From Candidatus Sumerlaeota bacterium (GTDB lineage Bacteria; Sumerlaeota; Sumerlaeia; SLMS01; JAHLLQ01), in NCBI GenBank assembly GCA_030156535.1, contig JASGMJ010000001.1, positions 215,535 to 279,534 on the forward strand: a stretch of DNA of 64,000 nt, given 5' to 3'. Within the stretch, counting starts at the first letter, position 1, and each line of letters opens with the position of its first letter. The notes under the pieces are model-generated. The model saw nothing but the letters and a program-made list of their open reading frames with translations, did not search any database and was not told where the DNA came from. The translations under genes were made by a program, and so were the position numbers. Positions 33,401 through 42,800 of this stretch are shown here, one piece after another.

Positions 33401-35871
33401 AGTGCGCCACGCGACATTGCGTCCACGATGGCATCGGTCATTGCGGGGCTGCGCTTGCGGGCGAATATCCTGAAGTAGTCCTCGTAGGGATACTCCTGCA
33501 GGAAGTGGCGTTCCGGTTCGCCGGCTTGATCGAGTTGCGTTTCGATGATACGATTGGCGACGCGTGCAAACTCGGGTTCGTCATCGCTGAAGAACACGTG
33601 CCGGTTGATCCATGGTCCGGCGGGCGGGTTCTTTTCGTAGTCGAAGATGCGGCGCGTGTAGGCGAGAACTTCCTCGCCCGTTGCGGCGGAGATTCTTCCG
33701 ATCTCCAGGTCAGCGAACATGTCTTCGCCGGCGATCTGGGCGTAGCCATCGTCCCCACGAATGGCGATGCCTGGCTCGCCGTAACCGTAGATGGGGATCA
33801 TGTTGGGGGAGACGTCGCTACGTGGCTGCCGCTCCTCCCACCAGAACTCGCTCGCCTCGCCCACGAGCAACACCTGGGTCAATCGCTTGCCCGGCCAGGC
33901 GGTGAAGGCGTGGTGGAGGAAGTCCTTGATGGGGAGGTAATCCTTGGTGCCATACCCGAATGTGTTGTAGACATCGTCCACGCTGACGAGCCGGATGCGC
34001 TTTCCCTCGAGCTGGCGAGTCTGCCCAAGCTCGTGAACGGCATAGAGGAGCTCGGGATGAGCGATGACAAGATAATCGGCTCCCTCTTCGGGTGCGAGAA
34101 GGTCCGTGGGCGCCGCAGGAATGAATCGGCCGAAGGAGCGTGTGCTATCTGAATCAGCGTAAGTGATAGTCAGGTCCTGCGAGGACAGGGTGATGCGCGT
34201 CGCGAAGGCCATGCGGCCGGTGACACCACGGGTATTGTAGCCGCCATACGTCTTGGGGGCGAAGGGATCAGAGACGTCGAGAAAAAACGGCTGGGTCTGA
34301 TAGCTGGCCTCCGGGCGATTAGCCCGAAGATCGACGATGGCGTTCTCGGGACCAGTGATTGCAACGGGAGTCTGGAGAGGGAAGTCGAGTGGATCGATGG
34401 GGTACTGAAGCTCAGCCCAGTAGATGGCGAGCTTGTCGTCGAGGCGCTCTTCCTTCACTTCTGGATAGTGGACTGTCAGAACGTTGCGTCCGGCCTTCAG
34501 CACCCCCGCAGGGACCGTGTAAGTGCGTGGGTTCGGCCCCGCGCCCGGGAAGCTCTCCCGCCCGCCGAGTTGCACGCCATTAATGAAGACCTCGGCGTAG
34601 CGGCGGTGATTGCCGTAGTATCCGCCAAACTCCATGTCGAGACTACCGGAAGTGGCCGTGTCGACGGTTTCAAGCGTGAAGGGGAGGCGGACGAATTGTC
34701 CGCGTGGACACTCCGAGAGCGCCCAGTTCCCGGTGCGACTGGACTCGCCATAGCGCTTGTCGAAATGCGCTGGCTCGAAGATGAAGTGACGAGCTGTCAG
34801 CGAAATGCCCTCGTCACGTTGCAACGGTCCCCGGTTGATTTCGACGGTCTCCCAGGTGGGCGGAGCAGTGGCGTTGGCTTCTTCAGGGAATTGCAGCAGC
34901 CAAACGGGGGTATAGGGATAGCGGGGTTCGCTCTCGGCGGTGATGTAGCAGGTCAGTGTCTCGTTGAGGTCGAGGACGCCGCGCTTCTTGTCCTGGCGGC
35001 GCAGGGGGACTTCTTGGTTGCCTACGAAAAGGTGCAGTCTGTCCGGGTAGACGCTGCCGGGATCGATTTCATTTCTTCTGAAGTCGCGCGCGTTGAGGCT
35101 GTAAATGCCGGAGTTTGTGACGTGAATCTTGCGGGCGAACCCGCCTTCGGCCTTTGCCTGCCCCAGAGTGTCCTGCCACTGCTGGAGTTCGCTGACATTG
35201 GCAAGGCCGTCAACTTCCCGGCTGAATTGCGGGACCTGTTCCGGATTGACGACGATGTCCTGAAGGAATTCGAGGGCGTAAGGATCGCGCTCTGCCATGT
35301 TTTCCGGCGTCGCGGGTTCCTCAAGACTGGTGCCCGAAATCGTTGCCTTGATAACGGCCCGCTGCAGGAAAGTGATGCCGCGGGCAGACCGCGTGGAATC
35401 GGGCGGCGCGCTCGTGGTGACGCTCAGGCGCATCCGGGCGAGCCCAACGGAGCGGAAAACCCCGACGTATTCGCCGGTGATGCTGCGTAGCCCGGAGGGC
35501 AGGTTCTTTATCTCGTCGGGCGTCGTTGCCCGCATGGGGCCCACGGTCTCCTCCGGCCAGTATGTGGACCACTCGGCCTCCAGCAACTCGTAGCTCACAA
35601 TGGCCCGTTCCGGCACGGCAAGCCAGCGGTTCACGATGACCCGGGCCTGTGACTCCCGCGGGGGAGAGTCGTTCGTGTTCAGAAGCTCCACGGTGCAGGA
35701 ATCGGGCTGCGAGTCGATGACTCGTGCCTCGAAAGCGCTCTCGTAGAGAACGTCGTCCGCCTCGGATGCCGAAGCCCGGGAGGAGAGCAGTGGCAGGAAA
35801 CAAAACAGGCACGACAGGATGCAGCACGTGCTGGTGGTGAAGCGGGAAAGGGCGGGCCTTGCGACTCTCAT
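30442..35871 (-). CDS. Gingipain-type C25 cysteine peptidase with CARDB-like repeats
   Basis: An 1809-residue exported protein. The signal peptide has a long hydrophobic core ending around SRASA (residue 35). Residues about 595-935 form a peptidase C25 domain: ATYFGHGGPNLWS gives the catalytic His831 and MAAASCDTAWVDYP the catalytic Cys865, followed by GGGIALFAPVAGTS. This is the arrangement of gingipains and of the PorU sortase. Downstream are several Ig-like CARDB domains, marked by repeated stretches such as GETVTMELRALNRGEG and GDVVAVDIPYRNDS, and a beta-sandwich C-terminus. I do not see the C-terminal domain that directs cargo through type IX secretion. It heads a six-gene minus-strand operon, so it may process surface proteins made with it; targets are unknown. 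Confidence 0.88.
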   Translation of the reverse strand: MRVARPALSRFTTSTCCILSCLFCFLPLLSSRASASEADDVLYESAFEARVIDSQPDSCTVELLNTNDSPPRESQARVIVNRWLAVPERAIVSYELLEAEWSTYWPEETVGPMRATTPDEIKNLPSGLRSITGEYVGVFRSVGLARMRLSVTTSAPPDSTRSARGITFLQRAVIKATISGTSLEEPATPENMAERDPYALEFLQDIVVNPEQVPQFSREVDGLANVSELQQWQDTLGQAKAEGGFARKIHVTNSGIYSLNARDFRRNEIDPGSVYPDRLHLFVGNQEVPLRRQDKKRGVLDLNETLTCYITAESEPRYPYTPVWLLQFPEEANATAPPTWETVEINRGPLQRDEGISLTARHFIFEPAHFDKRYGESSRTGNWALSECPRGQFVRLPFTLETVDTATSGSLDMEFGGYYGNHRRYAEVFINGVQLGGRESFPGAGPNPRTYTVPAGVLKAGRNVLTVHYPEVKEERLDDKLAIYWAELQYPIDPLDFPLQTPVAITGPENAIVDLRANRPEASYQTQPFFLDVSDPFAPKTYGGYNTRGVTGRMAFATRITLSSQDLTITYADSDSTRSFGRFIPAAPTDLLAPEEGADYLVIAHPELLYAVHELGQTRQLEGKRIRLVSVDDVYNTFGYGTKDYLPIKDFLHHAFTAWPGKRLTQVLLVGEASEFWWEERQPRSDVSPNMIPIYGYGEPGIAIRGDDGYAQIAGEDMFADLEIGRISAATGEEVLAYTRRIFDYEKNPPAGPWINRHVFFSDDEPEFARVANRIIETQLDQAGEPERHFLQEYPYEDYFRIFARKRSPAMTDAIVDAMSRGALTATYFGHGGPNLWSAERIFHYRDIPAIELRGGRPIMAAASCDTAWVDYPIAPVRQSIGEQFILAENGGGIALFAPVAGTSSYEHDFLLRPFYEALLKKKFAELGRASLYAKVQYLLTRNQRYVPDQFILLGDPALKIPRPSENLSLLIEPSELFTNQGDSLKINGTSPRTDWGVAQVEMFNKEGISVAGPLRGPVQAGKFALELPLPPFVPKGDYRLLIQAWNEGLGVFDSLNVEIPVLEPKVDLAWTMTPDASTGIDAGETVTMELRALNRGEGYMDNLVLTLRDAAQGKDLRDSRLILEPGQERTVRFAFPAPAGINRLEARVEYANAAAGMLPIAEEAIEFLALDPALPVVAASAQLVDVERLAAPEQTTFTIPLYNMRSASLDNLSAALLLMDTEEGTPVGTRLGRLSIEPGESTDLEFRATTRFPAQPLRFRVDVEGTITESNEPFAQSLDLLIDIPGGQDLYVVPGSTRTERDDYVKGETVYVRATIGNRGARPVSGLRTTLYLDFPWDPDSKAKSIVDESEIVFDTPLEPGEERDVRLRWDPVDSSNLNVRLYVVTNSDRAIPEATFQNNVGDVTVPLMRLPNLALDKELIEPKPKFVRPGDVVAVDIPYRNDSPFDFAHPFVIHIAAQGGGKPEDLIHRSTLERLDSGEEGLVQIAWRADGIRDTIHISLNDDRDYGEQEVNDNVADLPLTHVINEKYLRTSTGDWDFQPTYRYGVLKSLSHAPDDTLILKEYPEQETRIAFSNEYVIGDPLPEDVFRHEQDNRMSIVDGTLIWTVYEMPGEVRFRLPMPTDDGTTLYDVSFQQFGTSTVSGVPVNRYRYALEDDPDWKVMSDLSNSTAYAARVETRDDYLDLSISPRGIPSNNSIFGVVVVPLSGSFESPAYEVSELPAARFEAQFEAPGYSHVEFAFRIGYGTIDDPEFDPWYPIENGNLIKADPYAHFIQWRASLGGDGTNLPALGNVRLVFPKDSRKIAEAPR

Positions 35872-36052
35872 GGCGTCGTTCCGAAACAGATAATGTCAGG
35901 TGCCCACGATGAACGGTGCGGAGCCGGGGCGAGGTCAAGAAGAGCCCCGAAGCGTTGTGCTCGTCAAGCAGCCGGAAAGCTTCCCTTGCACCGCACAACC
36001 CGGACCACCGGAATCGCGGAGCCAAGGGCAATGACTCTCACGGGAGAGACTC

Positions 36053-36859
36053 TTGTACGTCGATTATCACAATCACACGGTTCTTTGCCACCACGCCACG
36101 GGGACGGTCGAGGAGTATCTCGAACGTGCCCGCGACCTGGGAATCGCCGAATACGGCTTTGCCGAGCACTCCTACTGGATGGTGCGGCCCGACGCCCGCA
36201 ATCTTTGCCCCTCCCTGGAGGAAATGCAGACCTACTTCCAGTGGATGGACCGCGCGCGCGAGCAGTGGGACGGCTCGGGGGGCGGACCCCTGCTGCGTGT
36301 TGGTCTGGAAGCCGATTGGGTGCCGGACCGCATTGGCGAGGCCAAACGCTTTGTGCAGTCCTACCCCTTTGACTACATCCTTGGCAGTGTTCACCACCTG
36401 CAGGATCCCGCCACCGGCAAGTGGGTGAGTTCGTGGTGGTTTGACGAGTGCGACCTCGACACCATCTACACCACCTACTTTGAGGAAGTTGCGCAGTTGG
36501 CCCGGAGTGGGCTCTGCGACATTCTGGCGCATCTGGACGTCATTCGGCGCAGTACGCGTGTGCCGGAGAAGGGCGTGCTCCCCTACGTGGAAGCGATCCT
36601 GCCCGCCATCGTCGAGAGCGGCGTGGCCGTGGAAATCAACGCGAGCGGGCGCGATCATCTTAACGGAGACTTCTTCCCGCAGGAGGATGTTCTCCGCCTC
36701 CTGATCGAAGCCGGTGTGCCCATCACATTTGGCTCGGATGCCCATGCTCCCACGCATGTCGGCCGGTATGCCAGCGACGTGGTCGAACTTTTCACTGCAT
36801 GCGGTGGCCGCGAGTTCATGCGCTTTGAAAATCGGCGCATGATCCCGACACCCGTGTAG
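36053..36859 (+). CDS. PHP-domain phosphatase (histidinol-phosphatase HisJ/HisK-like)
   Basis: Metal-dependent PHP hydrolase of 268 residues. Ligand motifs in order: HNH at residues 6-8, FAEHSY, GLEADW, GSVHHL, HLDVIRR and FGSDAHAP, the set seen in histidinol-phosphate phosphatases of the HisJ/HisK type. Histidinol-phosphatase (histidine biosynthesis) is the most likely activity, but PHP proteins of this length also act on other phosphomonoesters and no his gene is nearby. The start is TTG at 36053, preceded by GGGAGAG; an ATG would truncate the first metal motif. It is divergent from the C25 protease across about 180 bp and convergent with the next gene at 22 bp. Confidence 0.85.
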   Translation: MYVDYHNHTVLCHHATGTVEEYLERARDLGIAEYGFAEHSYWMVRPDARNLCPSLEEMQTYFQWMDRAREQWDGSGGGPLLRVGLEADWVPDRIGEAKRFVQSYPFDYILGSVHHLQDPATGKWVSSWWFDECDLDTIYTTYFEEVAQLARSGLCDILAHLDVIRRSTRVPEKGVLPYVEAILPAIVESGVAVEINASGRDHLNGDFFPQEDVLRLLIEAGVPITFGSDAHAPTHVGRYASDVVELFTACGGREFMRFENRRMIPTPV

Positions 36860-36880
36860 AACAGCGGCAGGCGGTGTCTC

Positions 36881-37351
36881 TTACGAACTGGCTTTGCTGT
36901 GGGCGAAGGCGTCGCGGACGACGTGACGGCGGTGGTCGAACAGCGTCTGGATCCCCTGCCCCAGCAGAATCCCTTCGAGCAACACACCGAGGAAGCCGAG
37001 TGGCGTTCCCGCCTCGATGGTGTCCGTGATCTCCGTGCGCCCGTCGTCGAGTGCTCGGAATTCGTGGCGATGCACCCAGTGGTCGAAAGGGCCTTTGAGC
37101 TGGCGGTCGGCGAAAACGCGATTTTCCTCGAATTCCACGATGCGTGAAACCCACTTCACGTCGAAGGGAATCCCACGCGGGCGCAGCTTGAATTGAATCA
37201 GGGCTCCCCGGCGCAGTGGCGTCTCTGCCTTGACGATGCGCATTCCCATCATGGGTGGCGTCATCTTCTGGAGGCTATGGATGTCCGTATAGTACGAGAA
37301 GACCCGTTCAAGAGGCGCGTTGACGATGAAGGAATCGCGGTAGTGCTGCAT
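36881..37351 (-). CDS. SRPBCC (START-like) lipid/ligand-binding domain protein
   Basis: A single-domain cytoplasmic protein of 156 residues with the helix-grip fold. The N-terminal strand YRDSFIVNAPLERVFSYYTD matches the F-x-V-x-A-P-x-x-x-V-x-x-x-x-x-D pattern of SRPBCC/polyketide cyclase-like proteins. Alternating strands follow, with KWVSRIVEF and GPFDHWVHRHEF, then a long C-terminal helix near LLEGILLGQGIQTLFDHR. Members bind hydrophobic ligands; the substrate cannot be inferred. It lies 37 bp after the LOG-family gene on the same strand and may be cotranscribed with mechanosensitive-channel and LOG genes. Proteins like this are sometimes fused or adjacent to epimerase-type genes, which gives no extra help here. 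Confidence 0.8.
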   Translation of the reverse strand: MQHYRDSFIVNAPLERVFSYYTDIHSLQKMTPPMMGMRIVKAETPLRRGALIQFKLRPRGIPFDVKWVSRIVEFEENRVFADRQLKGPFDHWVHRHEFRALDDGRTEITDTIEAGTPLGFLGVLLEGILLGQGIQTLFDHRRHVVRDAFAHSKASS

Positions 37352-37388
37352 CAGAGGCGCTCGTCGTGTCTCGGGGCGGAGATAAGGA

Positions 37389-37982
37389 TCAGGCCCACTT
37401 GCTGGGAATGGTGGGAGCGTGGTAGCCTTCCAGCAAAGCGAAGACTTCTTCGGCGCTTTCCGCGATCGCGTACAGATCGGTGAGCGATTCCTTTGCCACG
37501 CCCATGTCGATCATCGCGCGCAGCATGGCCAGCATCGGTTGCCAGTAGCCAGCCGTGTTCAGGAGGACGATGGGCTTGTTGTGCAGGCCGAGTTGCTTGA
37601 GAGTCAGGATCTCAAAGAACTCCTCGAGAGTTCCAATGCCTCCTGGCAGGACAACAAAGGCGTCGGCGAGTTCTTCCATGCGGCTCTTTCGCTGGCGCAT
37701 GTCCTCGGCGAGCAGAAGCTCGTGACACGAGAGTCCGGCGATGCCCTTTTCCTGCATGAAGCGCGGGATGACTCCGACGACACGGGCACCGGCGGCGTGC
37801 GCGGCATCCGCGAGTTCCTTCATCAAGCCGACGTTCGTGCCGCCGTAGACAAGCTGGAGACCACGCTGGCCGATCGCCTCACCCATGGTGCGCGCCGCAT
37901 CGAACAACGCGGGAGGGCACCGGTGCGACGAGGCGCAGAAGACGGCGATCGAACGGATGGGCGATGTCGTACCCTCGGGCAT
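37389..37982 (-). CDS. LOG family nucleoside 5'-monophosphate phosphoribohydrolase
   Basis: A 197-residue member of the TIGR00730 Rossmann-fold family. Bacterial members hydrolyse AMP-type or cytokinin riboside monophosphates to base plus ribose 5-phosphate (PpnN and LOG are the studied cases). Motifs: VYGGTNVGLM near the nucleotide pocket, RKSRMEELADAFVVLPGGIGTLEEFFE containing the diagnostic P-G-G-x-G-T-x-x-E, and a conserved Arg before it. The protein has the usual length, with the N-terminal FCASSHRCPP strand. It begins 7 bp after the stop of the MscS gene on the same strand, so both are likely cotranscribed. In vivo substrate is unknown; purine salvage is the default guess. Confidence 0.9.
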   Translation of the reverse strand: MPEGTTSPIRSIAVFCASSHRCPPALFDAARTMGEAIGQRGLQLVYGGTNVGLMKELADAAHAAGARVVGVIPRFMQEKGIAGLSCHELLLAEDMRQRKSRMEELADAFVVLPGGIGTLEEFFEILTLKQLGLHNKPIVLLNTAGYWQPMLAMLRAMIDMGVAKESLTDLYAIAESAEEVFALLEGYHAPTIPSKWA

Positions 37983-37989
37983 GGGCGCG

Positions 37990-39789
37990 CTACTCCTTGG
38001 GCGTGGTCGTCATGGTGCTTGGATCGGTGAAAGTGACGGGCCCGGTGGGGCGCGTGGCGCCGGTGCGCTCGGTGATATGCGCGGCGGCGGCGTGAGCCTC
38101 GTCGAGGCGGGCAGCAAGACGTTCCACGTCGCTGACGGGTTCGCTGTCGGGGTCGAGGTGTTCCTGCCCACGCATCAGATAGAGCGTCTGGGTGGGGAAG
38201 GCGAACTCTACGCCGAGGCGCCTGGCAAGCCGGTGCATGTCGGCATTCAGGCGGTGACGCTCGCGCAACTCCGTGCCCCAGTCCGGCGTCTCGAAGAACA
38301 TGTAGACCAATACGTTTAGAGAACTTGCACCGTATTCGTGAAAGTAAACGTGATAGTAGTCCTTCCGGGTATAGGGGTGCTGGCGGATAATCTCGCGGAT
38401 TCCTTCGCAGAAGGCCTCCACGCGCTCGGTGGGGGTATTGTAGGCGATGCCGAGATGCGTGAGGTAACGCCGATAACGGCGCATTCCGTAGTTGTCGACC
38501 ACGGCGTTGGTCAGGTTTGCGTTCGGAATGGTGACGAGCGAGTTGTAGAAGGTGCGGACGCGCGTCGAGCGGAAGCCGAGAGATTCCACGGTCCCCTCAA
38601 CGTCAGCCACCTTAATCCAGTCGCCAATCTGGAACGGGCAGTCGCCGATAATCGTGATCGTTCCAAACAGATTGGAGACGGTGTCCTTGGCAGCGAGCGA
38701 GATGGCCAGGCCGCCAATGGCAAGGGTGCCAAGCGCGGTCTTCAGGTCCATCCCGAGGTTGTCGAGGATCATCAGGGGGCCGACGATCAGAACAACGATC
38801 TTGGCCGACTTGCGGACAAAAGGAACGAGAAGATCATCGAACTTGGTGTCGGTTCGTTGGGCGAGTTCGCCTAGATGGGAGCAAACGACATTGATGATGC
38901 GGTAGAGCATCACAATGGCCGAGACGCCGAAGACAATCGTGGCGAAGTACTGAGTGATCTTCGTCGCACCGGGGGGAAGGCCCAGCCAACCGTCAAAGCT
39001 CCACCACAGGAAGACGGAAATGACCAGCCCCATGGGCCAGTTCAGGATGTAGCGCTGTTCCTCCTCCGAGGCGATGCCCCGGCGGCGCAGGATCGAGCCG
39101 AGCAGAAGAATGAGAAGGAAAACGGTGGCACGCCCGATGATAAGTGCTGCCAGGGCCAGCACAGCGATTCCGATCCACTGATAGACGTAGAGAACGAGCG
39201 CCGGTTCGTTCATCCAGTCGGGGAGTTGCTCGCGAAGCTGGACGGCCGGGGGCTTCAGGCTGGCGACGTCAATGGCTCCCTCAACCTGCTCGCGTTCCGC
39301 GAACTCGGCGGCAATCCGGGGGATGTTGGAAACGGAGGCACGCGTGAAGCGCCAGTCGCCGCGCTCGTCCGGGGCGATGACGATCTTCAGTCCCTTGGGC
39401 GATTCAAGCACCACGTAGGGCGGGGCATTGGGGTCGTCCGGAATCGTATCGTAATCGATGTAGGCGAACTTGTCGATGACTTCCGTCTTGAGTTCGAAGG
39501 CAAGGGTCTCGCCCTGCTCCAGACGGAAAGGCGGGGGGATCTCGCCCAAGTCCAGTGTGGAGATGATTCGGCGCATTTCATCGCGGCGTTCCTGCCCGCG
39601 GGCGCTTTCCGCGCGGCCCCAGCCCTTGAGGAACGTCTGCATGGTGGCGCGTGGGGTGGCACGTTCGGCGGGAACGGGTTCGAGGGCTGGCTGCGATTGT
39701 TGATTATCCTGTTGGGCATGGCACAGGGAGAGGGGAGAGCAGAGAAGGAGCAGAAGGGTGAAGAAGACGAAGAAACGTGATGAAGTCAT
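37990..39789 (-). CDS. Mechanosensitive channel of the MscS family
   Basis: A 599-residue inner-membrane protein that would open on membrane tension to release solutes under hypo-osmotic shock. A signal peptide (FFVFFTLLLLLCSPLSLCHAQ) and a periplasmic domain of about 200 residues come first, then four or so membrane segments. The MscS pore helix and beta domain are clear: LGTLAIGGLAISLAAKDTVSN, then GDWIKVADVEGTVESLGFRSTRVRTF and IPNANLTNAVVDNY. The C-terminal alpha/beta domain includes a YFHEYGASSLNVLVYMFFE segment. ATG 39789 is chosen because it starts the signal peptide; the upstream open frame to 40029 overlaps another gene and looks non-coding. LOG follows 7 bp downstream. A terminator lies just upstream, closing the subtilase transcript. 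Confidence 0.92.
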   Translation of the reverse strand: MTSSRFFVFFTLLLLLCSPLSLCHAQQDNQQSQPALEPVPAERATPRATMQTFLKGWGRAESARGQERRDEMRRIISTLDLGEIPPPFRLEQGETLAFELKTEVIDKFAYIDYDTIPDDPNAPPYVVLESPKGLKIVIAPDERGDWRFTRASVSNIPRIAAEFAEREQVEGAIDVASLKPPAVQLREQLPDWMNEPALVLYVYQWIGIAVLALAALIIGRATVFLLILLLGSILRRRGIASEEEQRYILNWPMGLVISVFLWWSFDGWLGLPPGATKITQYFATIVFGVSAIVMLYRIINVVCSHLGELAQRTDTKFDDLLVPFVRKSAKIVVLIVGPLMILDNLGMDLKTALGTLAIGGLAISLAAKDTVSNLFGTITIIGDCPFQIGDWIKVADVEGTVESLGFRSTRVRTFYNSLVTIPNANLTNAVVDNYGMRRYRRYLTHLGIAYNTPTERVEAFCEGIREIIRQHPYTRKDYYHVYFHEYGASSLNVLVYMFFETPDWGTELRERHRLNADMHRLARRLGVEFAFPTQTLYLMRGQEHLDPDSEPVSDVERLAARLDEAHAAAAHITERTGATRPTGPVTFTDPSTMTTTPKE

Positions 39790-39829
39790 GAGGCTGCTGC
39801 CCGCGTGAAAATGCCGGGGATCAAAAGAA

Positions 39830-39858
39830 GTACCCCGCCGTGATGGGCGGCGGGGTAC
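39830..39858 (-). terminator. Rho-independent terminator after the subtilase gene
   Basis: An 11-bp perfect stem (GTACCCCGCCG at 39830-39840 and its complement at 39848-39858) encloses a 7-nt loop. Read on the minus strand it is followed by TTCTTTTGA, a U-rich tail. It lies 30 bp beyond the stop of the subtilase gene at 39888 and separates it from the mscS-LOG genes. Confidence 0.82.
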
Positions 39859-39887
39859 GTGGGGGTCGAGTGTTTTTGGCCCGGGGG

Positions 39888-42800
39888 TTAGGGAGTCGTG
39901 CTGACCGCCGGATAGTTGTTCACGCGGATGAGGCTGAGGTCCAGGCTGTCGAGGTAGACCTTCTCCGTGGAATCCACGTAGTTCGGGTCGGTTTCGCCTG
40001 CGAGATCCTCGAAGCTGAGAATATCCCATGCTGCGTGGAGGCCGGTTTGGCTGACGACATCGTCGGAGACCTTGAGGTATGCGCGGTACAGGCGCTCATT
40101 GCCCTGTGTCGGGATAAGCTTGCCAGTGCCGAAGCCCTTGACCTCGGTGACGCCGGTGATGGCAACAGCCTGGAACGAGTCCTCCGCCAGACGGAAGCGC
40201 ATCTCAGGCACCTTGAACGGATTGGGGTCTTCGGCGCCTGCACGCGCTGTCATCTCGATGAAGACAGCACCGGCGTGGGGCGAAGCATCGACGCCGATCG
40301 TTCCGGCGGCGTTCTGCCAGGTGCCGAAGACGCTGGTCGGCGGCGACGGTGCCGCCAATTCCAAGCGGCCTGTCGACGTGGAGAAGATCGGAGGCGTGAA
40401 CTGATCGGGGAACTCGTAGGTAAGCCAGTCGTTCACATCCGTCCCCTCGAACTCGTAGGACTTGAACGTTCCGAGTTCTTCGACTTGCACAGGCGGAACG
40501 CGGAAAATGTCCACGCGGTCGAGGATGTACCCAGCTGAGGCGCTGTCGGTGGGGTCGGCATTGATGATGTCGAAAGCGAGGCGATAGCTTTGCTTGCTCG
40601 ATTCGAGTCCGTACATCCAGGGGTTCGGTTGGAACAGCATATCCACGGGAGTGGAGACAGTGGCATCCGGGATGCGCGAGAGTGATCCGAGGGAGTTGAG
40701 AACCAGGAGGTGGTAGTCCTCGAAGGTCTCCGAGTTGACGCGCATGCGCAACGTCGCTGCCTCTGCCGCCGGGATGTTGGTACGGCGGAGATAGTAGCGA
40801 AGCAGGTACAGCGGCCCCTCGCGTTCTTCGAGCGGCGGATCGATCGTCAGCCCCGCGTTGAAGGCGTCGGCATCCGTCCCCAGGATGTCATAGGGGTACA
40901 TCCGGAGAGCGGCGGCCGGCGAAACAAACGAACCGTAGGTGTTCGTGTTCTCCGTTGCCGTCAGCTCAAGAGAACCGGACGCGGTGCTGTGGGTGGGCTG
41001 ATTGAAGATCGGTGAGGACCCGTAGGACCAGCCGTCGCCCGCAGTGTCGAAGGAGTAGTGCGCTGTACGCACGATGTTGTCCGTGGGCTCGGGAGTTTCG
41101 GTGGGGTAGGGGGTTGGGGTCGGAGAGTCTGTCGGAGCCGGTGTGTTGGTGGCCACCGGTTCATCGGCGACTTTGCGCGCCGGCAGTCTGAGTGTGGTGA
41201 TTTCGCCCAAGTCGCGGTTGGTTTCCAGGAAACCGACCATCAGGAGTTTCGAGCCGTCCGGGCTGAAGCGCGGATAGGCGGCTGAGACATAGGTGGGGTT
41301 GGCCGGTACAGGCTGAGCCACAAGGCGGTTGTCGCGGTACATGGGCAGTGAGAAATCGGCCTGCTCGCCAGCGTAGCGAGGCGCCACCGTGGCGGAGCCG
41401 CTGCCGTATGTAACGATGTCCTGGGCGTTGTCGATGACGTAGAGCTTGAACGGTGCACCCGCTGGCGGCGTTGTTCCGCCTCCGGGCGTCAGAGCGTTCG
41501 AGACAAAAGCGAAGCGTTTGCCATCGGGGCTGAACTGGCCTTCGCGTTCGCTGCTGTTGGGCCAAGCCACCATTTCGCGATAGAAGCCAAGCACTCCCGA
41601 AGAGTTGATGCCCCGGATGGTGAAGAAGATGTCGTCTGTGCCATCGCGCTGTGTGCCCGTGTAGGAGACGATCTGCTCGCTGTCGTCCAGGGAGAGGTGT
41701 CTGAGGTTTGTCACTTTGTGGACGGAGGTGTCCGTGACAAAGCGGACAAGGGTGCCGTCCTTGCGGCAGGAGTTTATCGTCGTTCCATCTGTGAAGAGCA
41801 CGACATTGGTGCTGCGGCCAAAAATGGCCTCAGTGGCATTCGCATCGGGCCGCGGCGTTGTCGATGCAGGGTCGTAGGCGAAGAGGGGTTGCTCGTCGAA
41901 TCCGTCATCGGTTGCTGTGAAAATTCGCGGCAGACCGGCCGGAGCATCAATGACGTACATCAGGCGGGATGTCTTGACGTCGGACGCCAGGCTCAGGATG
42001 CGGGTCGGCGTGCAATCGTTCAAGCCAGGCTCCAGCTCCATGCAGGCGCGCAGCAAGGGAACTGAGTTTCGGCCGGCGACGGAGGGAACTCCAAGCGTCT
42101 CGTTCATCACCCGGAAGAGGCCGTCGCTATAGGCGGTCATGACGCGGCTGTGTACGGACGGTTCGAACTCGTCCTGACGGACGTACTCAACTTCCCGGCC
42201 GGAGGGACTCCAGACGGGCAGGGTGCCGCGTTCAGCGATCAGTTCAGCGGGGGGGTCGGCGATATCCGTTCCATCCAGTGTTGTGTTCGGGTCGGGATTC
42301 GGGTCCACGCCCCAAATCTTAATGTCGCCGATCTGGAAGCCACGGTTGTCGCGTTTGGCGATGTCGAGAATCTGCTCAGGCGTTTCCTGCGAATAGTCCC
42401 ATTCAGGAAGATAGGAGCTTCCTGACGAGGCCGTAATGCGAATGGAAATCGCCCCATCTGTCCGCGCCGGGATCGGGAATCGGTAGGTGCGCCAAAGGAG
42501 CTCAGTACTCTCGTGAGAGGGAATGTAACCGGCGATGGGCCATGTGCTGATAAAAGTGTTAGATGGGAACTGCTCGCAATCCACCTCTTCCTCGCCACTG
42601 CTAGGCAGCACGGGGAAGATGGGCAGATTGTGGCTTGATCCGGTAATGGTGGCGATTGTCGTGCCACCGGCCTGGATGGTGATCGTGTCGTTTTCGCGAG
42701 AGAGGCTGGAATTCTCCCCACCAGCCGATCCATTGTAGATGCCAAGGTCGTGCTTGAGAGTAATCTCGAGAATCAGTGGGACTCCGCTCCAGTCGAAATC

